Source: Chloroflexota bacterium (GTDB lineage: Bacteria; Chloroflexota; Anaerolineae; Aggregatilineales; Phototrophicaceae). From it: DNA of 41,106 bases. Shown in pieces: positions 1 through 7,794 of this stretch (its first letter is position 1; the number at the start of each line of letters is the position of its first letter). The stretch covers positions 1-41,106 of the forward strand of contig JAPPFH010000039.1 of NCBI GenBank assembly GCA_028875185.1, in the 5' to 3' direction. The notes below the pieces were generated by a model. The model did not search any database. It had not been told where the DNA came from and worked only from the letters and a program-made list of their open reading frames with translations. Position numbers and translations under genes: made by a program.

Positions 1-65
1 GTTTGATTCGCTCTGTCTTAACCTGCTATTCTGCTGTTAATCCGCACTCGCCCCACTTACGGGAC

Positions 66-87
66 AAAAAAGCGAGGTCAATCTCGC
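66..87 (-). terminator. Intrinsic terminator candidate
   Basis: Read on the minus strand, a GCGAG/CTCGC stem with a 6-nt loop is followed directly by six T residues. It lies about 100 bases downstream of the minus-strand AI-2E family gene and is the most likely 3' end of that transcript. The rest of bases 1-185 shows no gene, and no tRNA-like fold was seen. Confidence 0.6.
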
Positions 88-185
88 GACGACTAGACTA
101 GCAGGGCGCGAGCGACCTGTCAAGAAGGAAATCCGCCGGATGATCGTGGCGCCAGCGAGCTTTTTCTTCGCCGGTCGATGCAGGC

Positions 186-1361
186 TTAAGACAGACTTGG
201 AACCAATTCCTCGGCCACTTCAACCTCGGGGAGTGGATCTTCAACCGTTTCCTTCGGCAAGTCGCCCAAGACGTCTTTGACATACATTTCATCCACGAGC
301 ACCGCGACACAGGCGCTAAGCGGCACGGCAAGCATCAAGCCGAGAAATCCAAAAAAGAATCCAAAGATGATCTGGCCAAGCAATATCAATATAGCGGGCA
401 TATTCATGCGTTCGCTTGCCAGCACCGGGCTAATCACCTGGCTCTGAAAGAATGACACGCCATAAATAATAAGAACGACCCAAATTACGTTGTCAGGCGC
501 TTCAACAATTCCCACCGCCACCGACGGCACCAGGGCGACGACCGGACCAAAGTTGGGAATAAATGACAGGATTCCAGCAAGAACGCCGAGAGCGAATGCT
601 TCCTCCCTGATCCCAACCAGCCACAGCCCGAACCCGGTCAGAATCGCAACCACAACCATCGATACTGCCGTTACTTTGAGCCAAGCGCGCAAGGTGCTGT
701 CCAAACGCCACAAAATGCTGCGCATACGCTCGCGATACCAAATCGGCGTGAGCTTGATGATGCCGCTGACATAGAGCTCAGGCTCAGCCAGTAGATACAT
801 GCTCAAGAAAAAAATGATCAGGGCGCTCAAAATCGTATTGGCCACGCCGCCGACCACCGGCAAAACGGTGCCGCCGAGCCGGCCGATGGCATCAGTCACC
901 TGTGATATTGCCTGGCTGACAAGATCATCAGAAGTCTGAGCATTCCCGCCACCAGAGAGCAAACCATCTATTATTGGAACAACATCTTTCAGAATAGAAT
1001 TCTGCTCCAACAAAGCTTCACGGGTTAAAGACGCGCGCACCTGTTCAAAGCCGCTTTCGACTCGCGTTTTGAGCGGCTCATATTGATCTCCGATTGTGCG
1101 TAGAATTGGAATGCCAATCAACACGACGATGACGAAGAAGCCAATCACGCTAATCAGAATCGCCAACGCTCGGTTTATGCGCAGGCGATCGACCAGTAGG
1201 CGCACAGGCATGGTGAAAAGCACAACCAGAATGACCGCGGCAAAGGTCAGCATCAAGGTGCCGCGGATCTGCCAGACGAAGATCAAGCCCAGTCCAATAA
1301 GAATTGTGAGGACTATATTTCGCAATCCAATGCTAACTGAGCGCGACTGTCTTACAGCCAT
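186..1361 (-). CDS. AI-2E family transporter (YhhT/PerM-like membrane protein)
   Basis: This polytopic inner-membrane protein of about 391 residues belongs to the AI-2E transporter family, whose members have been linked to autoinducer-2 export, Na+/H+ exchange or general permease roles; the substrate cannot be told from sequence. Two N-terminal hydrophobic hairpins lie within the first 75 residues, followed by a soluble amphipathic region rich in Glu, Gln and Ser (roughly residues 85-160). A C-terminal block of membrane segments carries the family-typical stretch around GVLAGILSFIPNFGPVVA. The length is normal for the family. I prefer the ATG at 1361, which has a GGGGA purine run just upstream, over a TTG 18 bases further out. 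The gene stands alone, divergent from the LLM operon. Confidence 0.85.
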   Translation of the reverse strand: MAVRQSRSVSIGLRNIVLTILIGLGLIFVWQIRGTLMLTFAAVILVVLFTMPVRLLVDRLRINRALAILISVIGFFVIVVLIGIPILRTIGDQYEPLKTRVESGFEQVRASLTREALLEQNSILKDVVPIIDGLLSGGGNAQTSDDLVSQAISQVTDAIGRLGGTVLPVVGGVANTILSALIIFFLSMYLLAEPELYVSGIIKLTPIWYRERMRSILWRLDSTLRAWLKVTAVSMVVVAILTGFGLWLVGIREEAFALGVLAGILSFIPNFGPVVALVPSVAVGIVEAPDNVIWVVLIIYGVSFFQSQVISPVLASERMNMPAILILLGQIIFGFFFGFLGLMLAVPLSACVAVLVDEMYVKDVLGDLPKETVEDPLPEVEVAEELVPSLS

Positions 1362-1561
1362 CCCGTCCCCGGCTTCCAAACGCCTTCTTGCTCAACGTTC
1401 ATTCGACTAAAATGCGATGCGTTTCGCTACGACTATGGTCGATTGCGAAGAATTGTATCAACTATAACACGCGATGGCGAATTCAGTTGTGCTCTCGCCG
1501 CGGGGACAGCTGCCGGTTAGACTATGCGCGTAGACAGCCGCGCGGAAATACTGGAATCCAA

Positions 1562-2581
1562 TTGAAGTTCGACGTCACCACCTTAGCCGATGACCTTAAT
1601 CAGGCGGCGCGCCTTGCCAGCGCGGTTGAAGACTTTGGCTTTGACGGCTTGTGGGTAGCCGAGACGGCTCACAATCCATTTCTGCCGCTTGCCCACGCTT
1701 CACTCGCGACCAAACGTATATCGCTGGGCACGGCGATCGCGGTTGCCTTTCCGCGCGACCCGATAATCATGGCGCAGGCCGCCTGGGATTTGGCGGCGAT
1801 GTCTCGCGGTCGATTCGTCCTCGGTTTGGGAACGCAGATCAAGCCGCACATAACGAAGCGTTTCAGCGCAAAATGGGGCAAACCGGTTGCACAAATGCGG
1901 GAGTACATTGAGTCTCTGCGCACAATCTGGCATGGCTTCCAAACGGGCGCTGATCTGAACTACGATGGCGAATACTACCGTTTTTCATTGATGCCGCCCG
2001 GCTTTGCGCCGCCGCCGATGCCATACCATCGGATTCCGATTTACATCGCCGGCGTGAACACGGGCTTGGCTCAGCTGGCCGGGGAGCTATGCGACGGCTT
2101 CCATGTCCATTCCTTCCACACACCGCTCTACCTGCGGGAAGTGCTGCTGCCCGCCTTCCAGTCCGGGAGAATGAAAAGCGGCCGCCGCGACAAACTGACG
2201 CTTTCCTGCGCTGTCTTCGTCGTCACCGGCGCTGACGACGATACCCTTGAAGCGAGCAAGCAACTGACCAAATCGCAAATCGCCTTCTATGCCAGCACGC
2301 CCAGTTACAGCCGAGTGCTCGACCTGCATGGCTGGACCGAGTTGATACCGCGGCTGAACGCGCTGCTGCGACGAAACCGCTGGAGCGAAATGCACACGCT
2401 AATCAGCGACGCCATGCTAGAGGCTTTCGCAGTCATCGCGCCGCCGGATGAACTCCCGTACGCGCTCCGCCAACGATATGCTGGCTTGCTGGACCGCGCG
2501 GGATTCTATTTCCCCTTCGAGCCGGAAGACCGCGAGAAGCGCATTGTCTGGCGGCACGCGGCGAAAGCGACAGGCGCCTGA
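1562..2581 (+). CDS. LLM class flavin/F420-dependent oxidoreductase, paralogue 1
   Basis: This luciferase-like (LLM) TIM-barrel oxidoreductase resembles the TIGR03617 group of predicted F420-dependent enzymes; the substrate is unknown. The recognisable pattern runs FGFDGLWVAET near residue 25, a GTAIAVAFPRDP strand, then REYIESLRTIW, GEYYRFSLMPP and a P-x-YIAGVN strand. The reading frame stays open upstream to 1388, but that part has no family similarity. The TTG at 1562 gives MKFDVTTLADD, which aligns with the start of the second paralogue at 3302-4330, so I take TTG as the start (about 339 residues). Its TGA overlaps the ATG of the following peptidase gene by one base, so the two are probably translationally coupled. 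Confidence 0.82.
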   Translation: MKFDVTTLADDLNQAARLASAVEDFGFDGLWVAETAHNPFLPLAHASLATKRISLGTAIAVAFPRDPIIMAQAAWDLAAMSRGRFVLGLGTQIKPHITKRFSAKWGKPVAQMREYIESLRTIWHGFQTGADLNYDGEYYRFSLMPPGFAPPPMPYHRIPIYIAGVNTGLAQLAGELCDGFHVHSFHTPLYLREVLLPAFQSGRMKSGRRDKLTLSCAVFVVTGADDDTLEASKQLTKSQIAFYASTPSYSRVLDLHGWTELIPRLNALLRRNRWSEMHTLISDAMLEAFAVIAPPDELPYALRQRYAGLLDRAGFYFPFEPEDREKRIVWRHAAKATGA

Positions 2582-3300
2582 TGCCGGTCATTGATTTTCA
2601 AGGTCATGCTATCGCATACCGCCCGCGCCGGAGCAGCCGCGCAAGGCGAATAAGCATCCGATTCATGCCGCAAAGTGGATTCGAAATTGTCTATCCAAGG
2701 GAGAAGACGAAGTCGGATGCAATGGCATTCTTTCAACAAAATCAGGCTTGGGTGTTGAAGACTTGGATCGAGGCGCAGGCTAAGAAGACGATGGCAATGC
2801 GCGAACGGCGATATATTGACGGCGCGCAATTTTTATATTTCGGAGACAAAATTACCCTCAAGCTGCGCGAGGATGCCGAACCAGCTAGATTTATTTTGCG
2901 CGATGGCCGTCTTGAGGTCGTGTTGCCGCAACATCTGCACGGCGATCAGATACTTCTGCGCAATATCATAGAAGCATTTTATCGGCAGCAAGCGAAAGCG
3001 TATCTGCCGCTGCGAACCAGCCAATTGGCGCGGCAGCATGGTTTTTCCTACAATCAAGTGCGCATCAAGAACCAGAAGACGCGTTGGGGCAGCTGTTCCG
3101 CAAAGCGAAATATTAATCTCAATATGCGGCTGATGATGGCGCCTGACGGGGCGATCGATTACGTCATCATCCACGAACTTTGCCATCTGCGTGAGTTGAA
3201 TCACAGCCCGGCATTTTGGGCTTTGGTGGAATCGTATTGTCCCGAATTCCGCCATTGGAGAGCTTGGTTCCGGCAGCACGGTCCTAGTCTGATTCTGTAG
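2581..3300 (+). CDS. YgjP-like zinc metallopeptidase (DUF45/M48-related)
   Basis: This predicted cytoplasmic zinc-dependent peptidase has 239 residues. The zinc site is plain: H198-E199-L200-C201-H202 (HExxH) with a further His at 208 in the context RELNHSPAFW, typical of YgjP/DUF45 proteins. The upstream KTRWGSCS signature (residues 166-173) is also diagnostic. There is no signal peptide and no membrane segment. The physiological substrate of the family is essentially unknown. The ATG overlaps the stop of the upstream LLM gene (TGATG), and the next LLM gene starts two bases after its own stop, so it is embedded in a three-gene operon. Confidence 0.9.
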   Translation: MPVIDFQGHAIAYRPRRSSRARRISIRFMPQSGFEIVYPREKTKSDAMAFFQQNQAWVLKTWIEAQAKKTMAMRERRYIDGAQFLYFGDKITLKLREDAEPARFILRDGRLEVVLPQHLHGDQILLRNIIEAFYRQQAKAYLPLRTSQLARQHGFSYNQVRIKNQKTRWGSCSAKRNINLNMRLMMAPDGAIDYVIIHELCHLRELNHSPAFWALVESYCPEFRHWRAWFRQHGPSLIL

Positions 3301-3301
3301 G

Positions 3302-4330
3302 ATGGCCCCCTGCCAAATGAATACCATGAAGCTGGACATTCTCATCGCGCCATCCGGCGATCTTCATCACGATGTTCAACAGATTAAGCGCGCCGAAGCG
3401 CTCGGTTTCGATGCCGTCCGGGTAGCGGAAGCGGCGCGCAATCCCTTTTATCCCTTGACGATCGCCGCCAAAGAAACGCATAAGATTCGGCTGGGAACAC
3501 AGGCCGCCCTTGCCTTTCCCCGCAGCCCAATGACGACAGCGCAGATCGCCTGGGACCTGGCGCGTCAATCCGGCGGCCGGTTCGAGCTTGGGCTGGGCAC
3601 ACATTTCCCAGAGCGCATTGACAGCCGCTTTGGCGAAACCTGGAGCGACCCAATCGGGCGATTGCGCGAGTATGTCGAAAGCCTACGCGCTATCTGGGAC
3701 ACATTTCAGACCGATGCCCGCCTTCGTTATCGGGGCGAACACTATCAGTTTCGCTTGATGGCGCCATTCTTCAACCCTGGACCGATTTCGCATCCGGCGA
3801 TCCCGATACACTTGGCGGGCGACAATCCCGCCATATTCCAATTAGCGGGCGAGATCTGCCAGGGCGCGCAGGCGCCGGCTCTAAGCGCGCGAGCCTACCT
3901 GCGAGAGATCGTCGCGCCAGCTGTCGAAAGGGGCCTCGACGCGGCGGGCCGAGAGCGGAACGATTTTGTAGTGACGGCGCCAGTCTTCGTCATCAGCGGG
4001 ACAAGCATCGACGAACGGCGCAAGGCTGCAAACGCGCTGCGAGAGCGTATCGCCCATTACGCAAGCTCGCCCTCTTTTCAGCGCGACATTGGTCAGCCTA
4101 GCTTGAGGGCTCTCGCTCATGAGCTTGGCGAATTGGCGCGTGATGGTCGCTGGGGGAAGGTGAAAAACGCTGTTCTTGAAGAGTTCGCTATCATGGCTGA
4201 GCCAGGCGATGTTTATGCCCGGATCGTCGAACGGTACGCCGGCATCGCCGATCGAGTTAGCTTGGAGTGGCTTGCCGATATGCCGCAGGTATTCGAAGCG
4301 GTAGCTGACAGCCGAAACCGACAATTATGA
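3302..4330 (+). CDS. LLM class flavin/F420-dependent oxidoreductase, paralogue 2
   Basis: This second LLM oxidoreductase (up to 342 residues) is clearly a paralogue of 1562-2581. It shares the order LGFDAVRVAEAARNPF, GTQAALAFPRSP, REYVESLRAIWDTFQ, GEHYQFRLMAPFF and an AGDN strand where the first copy has AGVN. Three in-frame ATGs (3302, 3317, 3326) are possible starts. The third gives MKLDILIAPSG, matching the other copy best. The two paralogues have diverged strongly outside the core motifs, which suggests an old duplication with different substrates. It ends 7 bases before the convergent GNAT gene. Confidence 0.85.
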   Translation: MAPCQMNTMKLDILIAPSGDLHHDVQQIKRAEALGFDAVRVAEAARNPFYPLTIAAKETHKIRLGTQAALAFPRSPMTTAQIAWDLARQSGGRFELGLGTHFPERIDSRFGETWSDPIGRLREYVESLRAIWDTFQTDARLRYRGEHYQFRLMAPFFNPGPISHPAIPIHLAGDNPAIFQLAGEICQGAQAPALSARAYLREIVAPAVERGLDAAGRERNDFVVTAPVFVISGTSIDERRKAANALRERIAHYASSPSFQRDIGQPSLRALAHELGELARDGRWGKVKNAVLEEFAIMAEPGDVYARIVERYAGIADRVSLEWLADMPQVFEAVADSRNRQL

Positions 4331-4337
4331 AGCCGTC

Positions 4338-4871
4338 CTAAATATAGCGCTCAGGCATCGGCTCATCGATAACCTTGAAAATGCTAAAGCCGCGTTTCTG
4401 ATAATTGCTAAGCGCGTATGGGCTATCGAGATTGCAGGTGTGCAGCCAAACGCGGCGCGCCCCCATGTTCCATGCGCGCTCTACACCATAGCTCAAGAGA
4501 TGCTTGCCGAGCCCCCGGCCCATGAAATCTCGCCGCAATCCAAAATAGGCAATTTCAACAGAGCCATCATCATGACCATACAATTCGACATAGCCTGCGG
4601 GAGAACCACTGACGTACAAGACGTGGACCTCTGTATCGGGCGAGGCGAGAATATTCCACAAGTCGCCGATTGCCATTTGCACCCGATCGCGCCAAGCCCA
4701 TTCTTCGCCAACTGACTGATACAGAAACTTGTAGAAGCCGAGGTCTGGCGTCTCCATCGTGACAATTTCGATGTCATCGGCGAGGACAAAAGCGGGAATA
4801 AAGTCCTCCTTGCTCACCATCTCAAGATATGTGGTTATCAAGGTATTCACTCTGTCCGCCACCAGCTCCAT
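4338..4871 (-). CDS. GNAT family N-acetyltransferase
   Basis: This predicted acetyl-CoA-dependent N-acetyltransferase has about 177 residues and an unknown acceptor. The acetyl-CoA pyrophosphate-binding loop is visible as R-D-F-M-G-R-G-L-G (residues 114-122), followed by the helix KHLLSYGVERAW. A late strand, VWLHTCNLDSPYALSNYQKRGF, is typical of the fold. The frame is open back to 5027, but the outer 52 residues look non-coding and would overlap a good promoter (4998-5027). The ATG at 4871 has AGGA about 10 bases upstream and gives a normal GNAT length. An ATG at 4946 is a less likely alternative. Confidence 0.82.
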   Translation of the reverse strand: MELVADRVNTLITTYLEMVSKEDFIPAFVLADDIEIVTMETPDLGFYKFLYQSVGEEWAWRDRVQMAIGDLWNILASPDTEVHVLYVSGSPAGYVELYGHDDGSVEIAYFGLRRDFMGRGLGKHLLSYGVERAWNMGARRVWLHTCNLDSPYALSNYQKRGFSIFKVIDEPMPERYI

Positions 4872-4997
4872 AGCTTGCCATCCTGACCATAGTCCGCGTT
4901 GCGCAAGTCCGCCTATAGCGTATCCAATCAGAGCGCTGGCGCGCATGGAATAAACTAACAAAAAACCGACGGTAGTCTCCAGCACTTTCACCAACTG

Positions 4998-5027
4998 GTT
5001 ATAAGACTGCCGACAAACGCCGTTCAA
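4998..5027 (-). promoter_or_regulatory. Sigma-70-type promoter for the GNAT gene
   Basis: On the minus strand, TTGAAC (5027-5022) and TATAAC (5003-4998) are separated by 18 bases. The predicted start is near 4991, leaving a leader of about 120 bases before the ATG at 4871. If real, it excludes the long-frame start at 5027. Confidence 0.5.
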
Positions 5028-5102
5028 CTCTAAATCAAATCTTGTCTGCGGATTGCGCTATCGTTACCATCTGCGCGAACACAAGAGCGCGATACGAAAC
5101 AT

Positions 5103-5720
5103 ATGCCCCTGATACACCGAATCCAGCGCGCAATCGGCTTGCGATGGTACGCCCTCAAGCCGAGCGACAGCCTTATCGCCATGATTGCTGATCAAGGCGC
5201 TGGCCGTAATGCGGACATGCTAATGGAAGCTTTGAAGGAGCGCCTTGCCCACCAGGACGGCAGTCTTGACCATGTTGATTGGTCAGCAGCCAAACTGAAC
5301 GGCGCGCTGCTTTCAGCTTGTCGAATCAAGAACGCGCGGTTTTCCCAGGCGCGGTTGCGTGGCGCTTACTTCGGCTATTCGGAAATCAGCGCGGCCGATT
5401 TTACGCTGGCTGATTTGCGCGAATCAAATTTTCGCGAGGCGAACCTGCAAGACGCGAAATTCGATGGCGCTGACTTGCGAGACGCCAACTTCGCGCGCGC
5501 CATCCTGGCCGGCGGTTCATTCAACGGGGCGGATTTAGCTAAAGCCAACTTTTGGCGCGCGGACCTGCGCGGCGCGGACCTGCAAAATGCTTCAATGCTC
5601 GATTGCGGCATGGTTGATGTCCTGGTGAATCAAGCGACGCGCCTGCCAGACGGAGAGCAGGTCGGCGGCGCCGTCTGCTGGGAGCGTTATACCGCGCCCG
5701 GGGAAACGAGCGGGGATTAA
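5103..5720 (+). CDS. Pentapeptide-repeat protein
   Basis: This 205-residue protein has its centre and C-terminal half (roughly residues 60-175) made of tandem pentapeptide repeats of the A(D/N)Lxx type, for example ADLRESNFREANLQDAKF and GADLRGADLQNASM. Such repeats fold as a right-handed quadrilateral beta helix. The N-terminal 55 residues are not repetitive. Family members include DNA-mimic gyrase protectors and many proteins of unknown role; nothing here allows a choice. There is no signal peptide. The gene is monocistronic by appearance, ending about 70 bases before etfB. The ATG at 5103 has no strong ribosome binding site. Confidence 0.85.
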   Translation: MPLIHRIQRAIGLRWYALKPSDSLIAMIADQGAGRNADMLMEALKERLAHQDGSLDHVDWSAAKLNGALLSACRIKNARFSQARLRGAYFGYSEISAADFTLADLRESNFREANLQDAKFDGADLRDANFARAILAGGSFNGADLAKANFWRADLRGADLQNASMLDCGMVDVLVNQATRLPDGEQVGGAVCWERYTAPGETSGD

Positions 5721-5792
5721 GCATTGGCGAAATCACGTGTACAATGGCGAGCGAAAGCAAAATGACATGAGTTTTCTTGGAGGTCGGACGCG

Positions 5793-6575
5793 GTGCATGT
5801 TGTGACGTTCACGCGGAGTACGCCCGATACCGCGGCAAGAGTCTGGGTTACAGAAGGTGGCGAGGTCACCTGGGGCAATGTCGCCACTGTGGTCAATCCC
5901 TGGGATGAATATTCTCTCGAAGAGACAATTGTGCAGGCGACGCTTGGCGGCGGGGAATCGACGGTGGTTGCCATCGGTTCGGACCTGCATAATGATGCCT
6001 TGAAACATAGCATGGCTATGGGCATATTGAGAGCTCTGCGCGTTGACGAACCTGGCGTCGACGCCAACGACAGTCTGGTATGGGCCGCTTTGGCGGCCGG
6101 CGCCATTCGCAAACTGGGCGCAGTCGACCTGATCATATTTGGCAAAGAAAGCGTCGATGTCGGCACGGACCAGCACAGCTGCCAATTGGCGCGGCGGCTG
6201 GGCTGGACCATGCTCAGCGCCGTTTCGCGAATCATTGAAGCGGATTATGCGCTGGGCGCGATCAAAGTGGAAAAGATGCTCGAAGGGCGGAAACAGATCG
6301 TCAAAGCCACGCTGCCGGCCGTAATGTCGGTGATGAAGGGCATAAACGAGCCGCGCTACCCCAACTTTCTGGGCATTCGCAAAGCGGCTAAGGCGGCGAT
6401 TCCAGTCTGGACAGCCGCGGATCTCGGCTTAAGCCTACCCCCAGCCGCCACCTCGGCGCTTCGTTATATGAATCCGCCGGCGCGTGAAATCAGCACGGAG
6501 ATAATTGACGGCGCCAGCGTCGAAGAAAAAGCCGCCGCCCTGGCCGATCGCCTGTTCTTGGAGAAAGTCCTGTGA
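5793..6575 (+). CDS. etfB: Electron transfer flavoprotein beta subunit
   Basis: This is the beta subunit of the heterodimeric electron transfer flavoprotein, which carries electrons from flavin dehydrogenases (acyl-CoA dehydrogenases and similar) toward the quinone pool and binds AMP. The 260-residue length is normal. Recognisable stretches are NPWDEYSLEETI, the DSLVWAALAAGAIRKLG region where ETF-beta binds the nucleotide, and VEKMLEGRKQIVKATLPAVMSV. The GTG at 5793 is chosen because GGAGG lies 8 bases upstream. Its TGA overlaps the etfA GTG by four bases (GTGA), a standard coupling. No acyl-CoA dehydrogenase, ETF-quinone oxidoreductase or FixCX gene lies nearby, so its electron donor is encoded elsewhere. 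Confidence 0.93.
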   Translation: MHVVTFTRSTPDTAARVWVTEGGEVTWGNVATVVNPWDEYSLEETIVQATLGGGESTVVAIGSDLHNDALKHSMAMGILRALRVDEPGVDANDSLVWAALAAGAIRKLGAVDLIIFGKESVDVGTDQHSCQLARRLGWTMLSAVSRIIEADYALGAIKVEKMLEGRKQIVKATLPAVMSVMKGINEPRYPNFLGIRKAAKAAIPVWTAADLGLSLPPAATSALRYMNPPAREISTEIIDGASVEEKAAALADRLFLEKVL

Positions 6576-7606
6576 GCGTCTTCGTCTGGATTGAGACCGA
6601 TAACGGCGCTGTCGTATCCAGCGGCTGGGAGGCTTTGGGCGCGGCGCAGCTCATCGCCGGAGGCCTCGGCGTCGACGCCACCGCTATCATCTTCGGCGCG
6701 GGCAGCGCCGCCCTTGCGGCGGAAGCGGCAAAATTCGGCGCCGCCAAAGCCATTGTCTGCGAGGCTGAGGACTTGCGCGGATACCGCCTTGAAGCCTACG
6801 CCGCGCTCTTAAGCAAGCTGGTCTCTGAGCGAAAGCCGAGCGCCGTCGTCTCGGTCGCGACCAACCGAGGACGTGAATTGCTCGCGAGCGCCGCCGCCGA
6901 CACCAACAGCGGCTTGATCACAGAGGCGATTGATCTGCGCCTGGAGGGCGATTCCATCATCGCGACTCGGCCCGTCTATTCCGGCAAGGTGTTGATGGAG
7001 ATGACAGCCAACACGCCGACGACATTCCTTGCCGTACGCGGACGATCCTTCGCCGCGCCTGCGGGCGACGCAGCCGGCAGACCCGATGTCGAGTCGGTTG
7101 ATCCGGCGACTGTAGCAGCGGAGCTCCGAACGGAAGTCGAAGACCTGGTCGCTGAGATCGGCGGCGCCAATCTGTCCGATTCCGCCATCATCGTCAGCGG
7201 CGGCCGGGGCATGGCGAGCAATCCCGCTGCCGCGCCCGCGGGCTTTGGCGGAGAAGAGGCTAATATTTGGAAGGCAAAACACGGATTCGCCAATACCCTG
7301 CAACCCTTGGCTGATGTTCTGGGCGCGGCCATCGGCGCCAGCCGGGCGGCGGTCGACGCCGGCTATATCCCATACGAGCATCAGGTTGGGCAGACGGGCA
7401 AAGTGGTTAGCCCCGATCTTTACATCGCCTGCGGCATCAGCGGCGCGATCCAGCATCAGGCTGGCATGCGCGGCAGCAAGATCATTGTGGCGATCAACAA
7501 AGACGCTGAAGCGCCAATCTTCAAATTGGCGCATTACGGCATCATTGGCGATCTGTACGATGTCGTGCCCGCCCTGACCGACGCGCTTAAAAGGAGACTG
7601 CGGTGA
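6572..7606 (+). CDS. etfA: Electron transfer flavoprotein alpha subunit
   Basis: This 344-residue alpha subunit binds FAD and partners the etfB product encoded just upstream. The C-terminal FAD domain (about residues 215-340) contains the diagnostic run with GQTGKVVSPDLY and ACGISGAIQHQAGM (about 272-297), then AINKDAEAPIFKLAHYGIIGD. The N-terminal half shows the alternating strand/helix pattern of the ETF domain shared with EtfB. The GTG start lies inside the end of etfB. Nothing is missing from the FAD-binding region, so the protein should be functional. Confidence 0.95.
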   Translation: MSVFVWIETDNGAVVSSGWEALGAAQLIAGGLGVDATAIIFGAGSAALAAEAAKFGAAKAIVCEAEDLRGYRLEAYAALLSKLVSERKPSAVVSVATNRGRELLASAAADTNSGLITEAIDLRLEGDSIIATRPVYSGKVLMEMTANTPTTFLAVRGRSFAAPAGDAAGRPDVESVDPATVAAELRTEVEDLVAEIGGANLSDSAIIVSGGRGMASNPAAAPAGFGGEEANIWKAKHGFANTLQPLADVLGAAIGASRAAVDAGYIPYEHQVGQTGKVVSPDLYIACGISGAIQHQAGMRGSKIIVAINKDAEAPIFKLAHYGIIGDLYDVVPALTDALKRRLR

Positions 7607-7794
7607 GAGCGTCATGACGCCGGCGAATCAAGCGTGTCGCTTGTTTCAATCCGACATATTTTCTTTGCCCCCGCTTATGAGGACTGACCATTTGATATGG
7701 CTGATTTGCGGCTAATCTTGCTATCAAGTTCGCTCATATTAGCCAATTGCGTCCGCTATCTCGCTAGCGACGGGATTACTGACAATAGGACAGC

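Noticed and set aside
1..185. Short minus-strand frame at 98-331 and a possible tRNA at the window start
   Set aside because: The frame overlaps the AI-2E gene end without codon or family support, and no T-arm or acceptor stem pairing for a tRNA was found.
1388..1561. Upstream extension of the first LLM oxidoreductase frame
   Set aside because: The 58 extra residues have no family similarity, and the paralogue at 3302-4330 starts at the position equivalent to TTG 1562.
5103..5720. Quinolone-resistance (Qnr-like) role for the pentapeptide protein
   Set aside because: Pentapeptide repeats alone do not show this; the protein lacks visible Qnr loops and context.
7629..7643. CAAGCG/CGCTTG hairpin followed by TTT after etfA
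   Set aside because: Six-pair stem with only three T residues; too weak to call a terminator with confidence.
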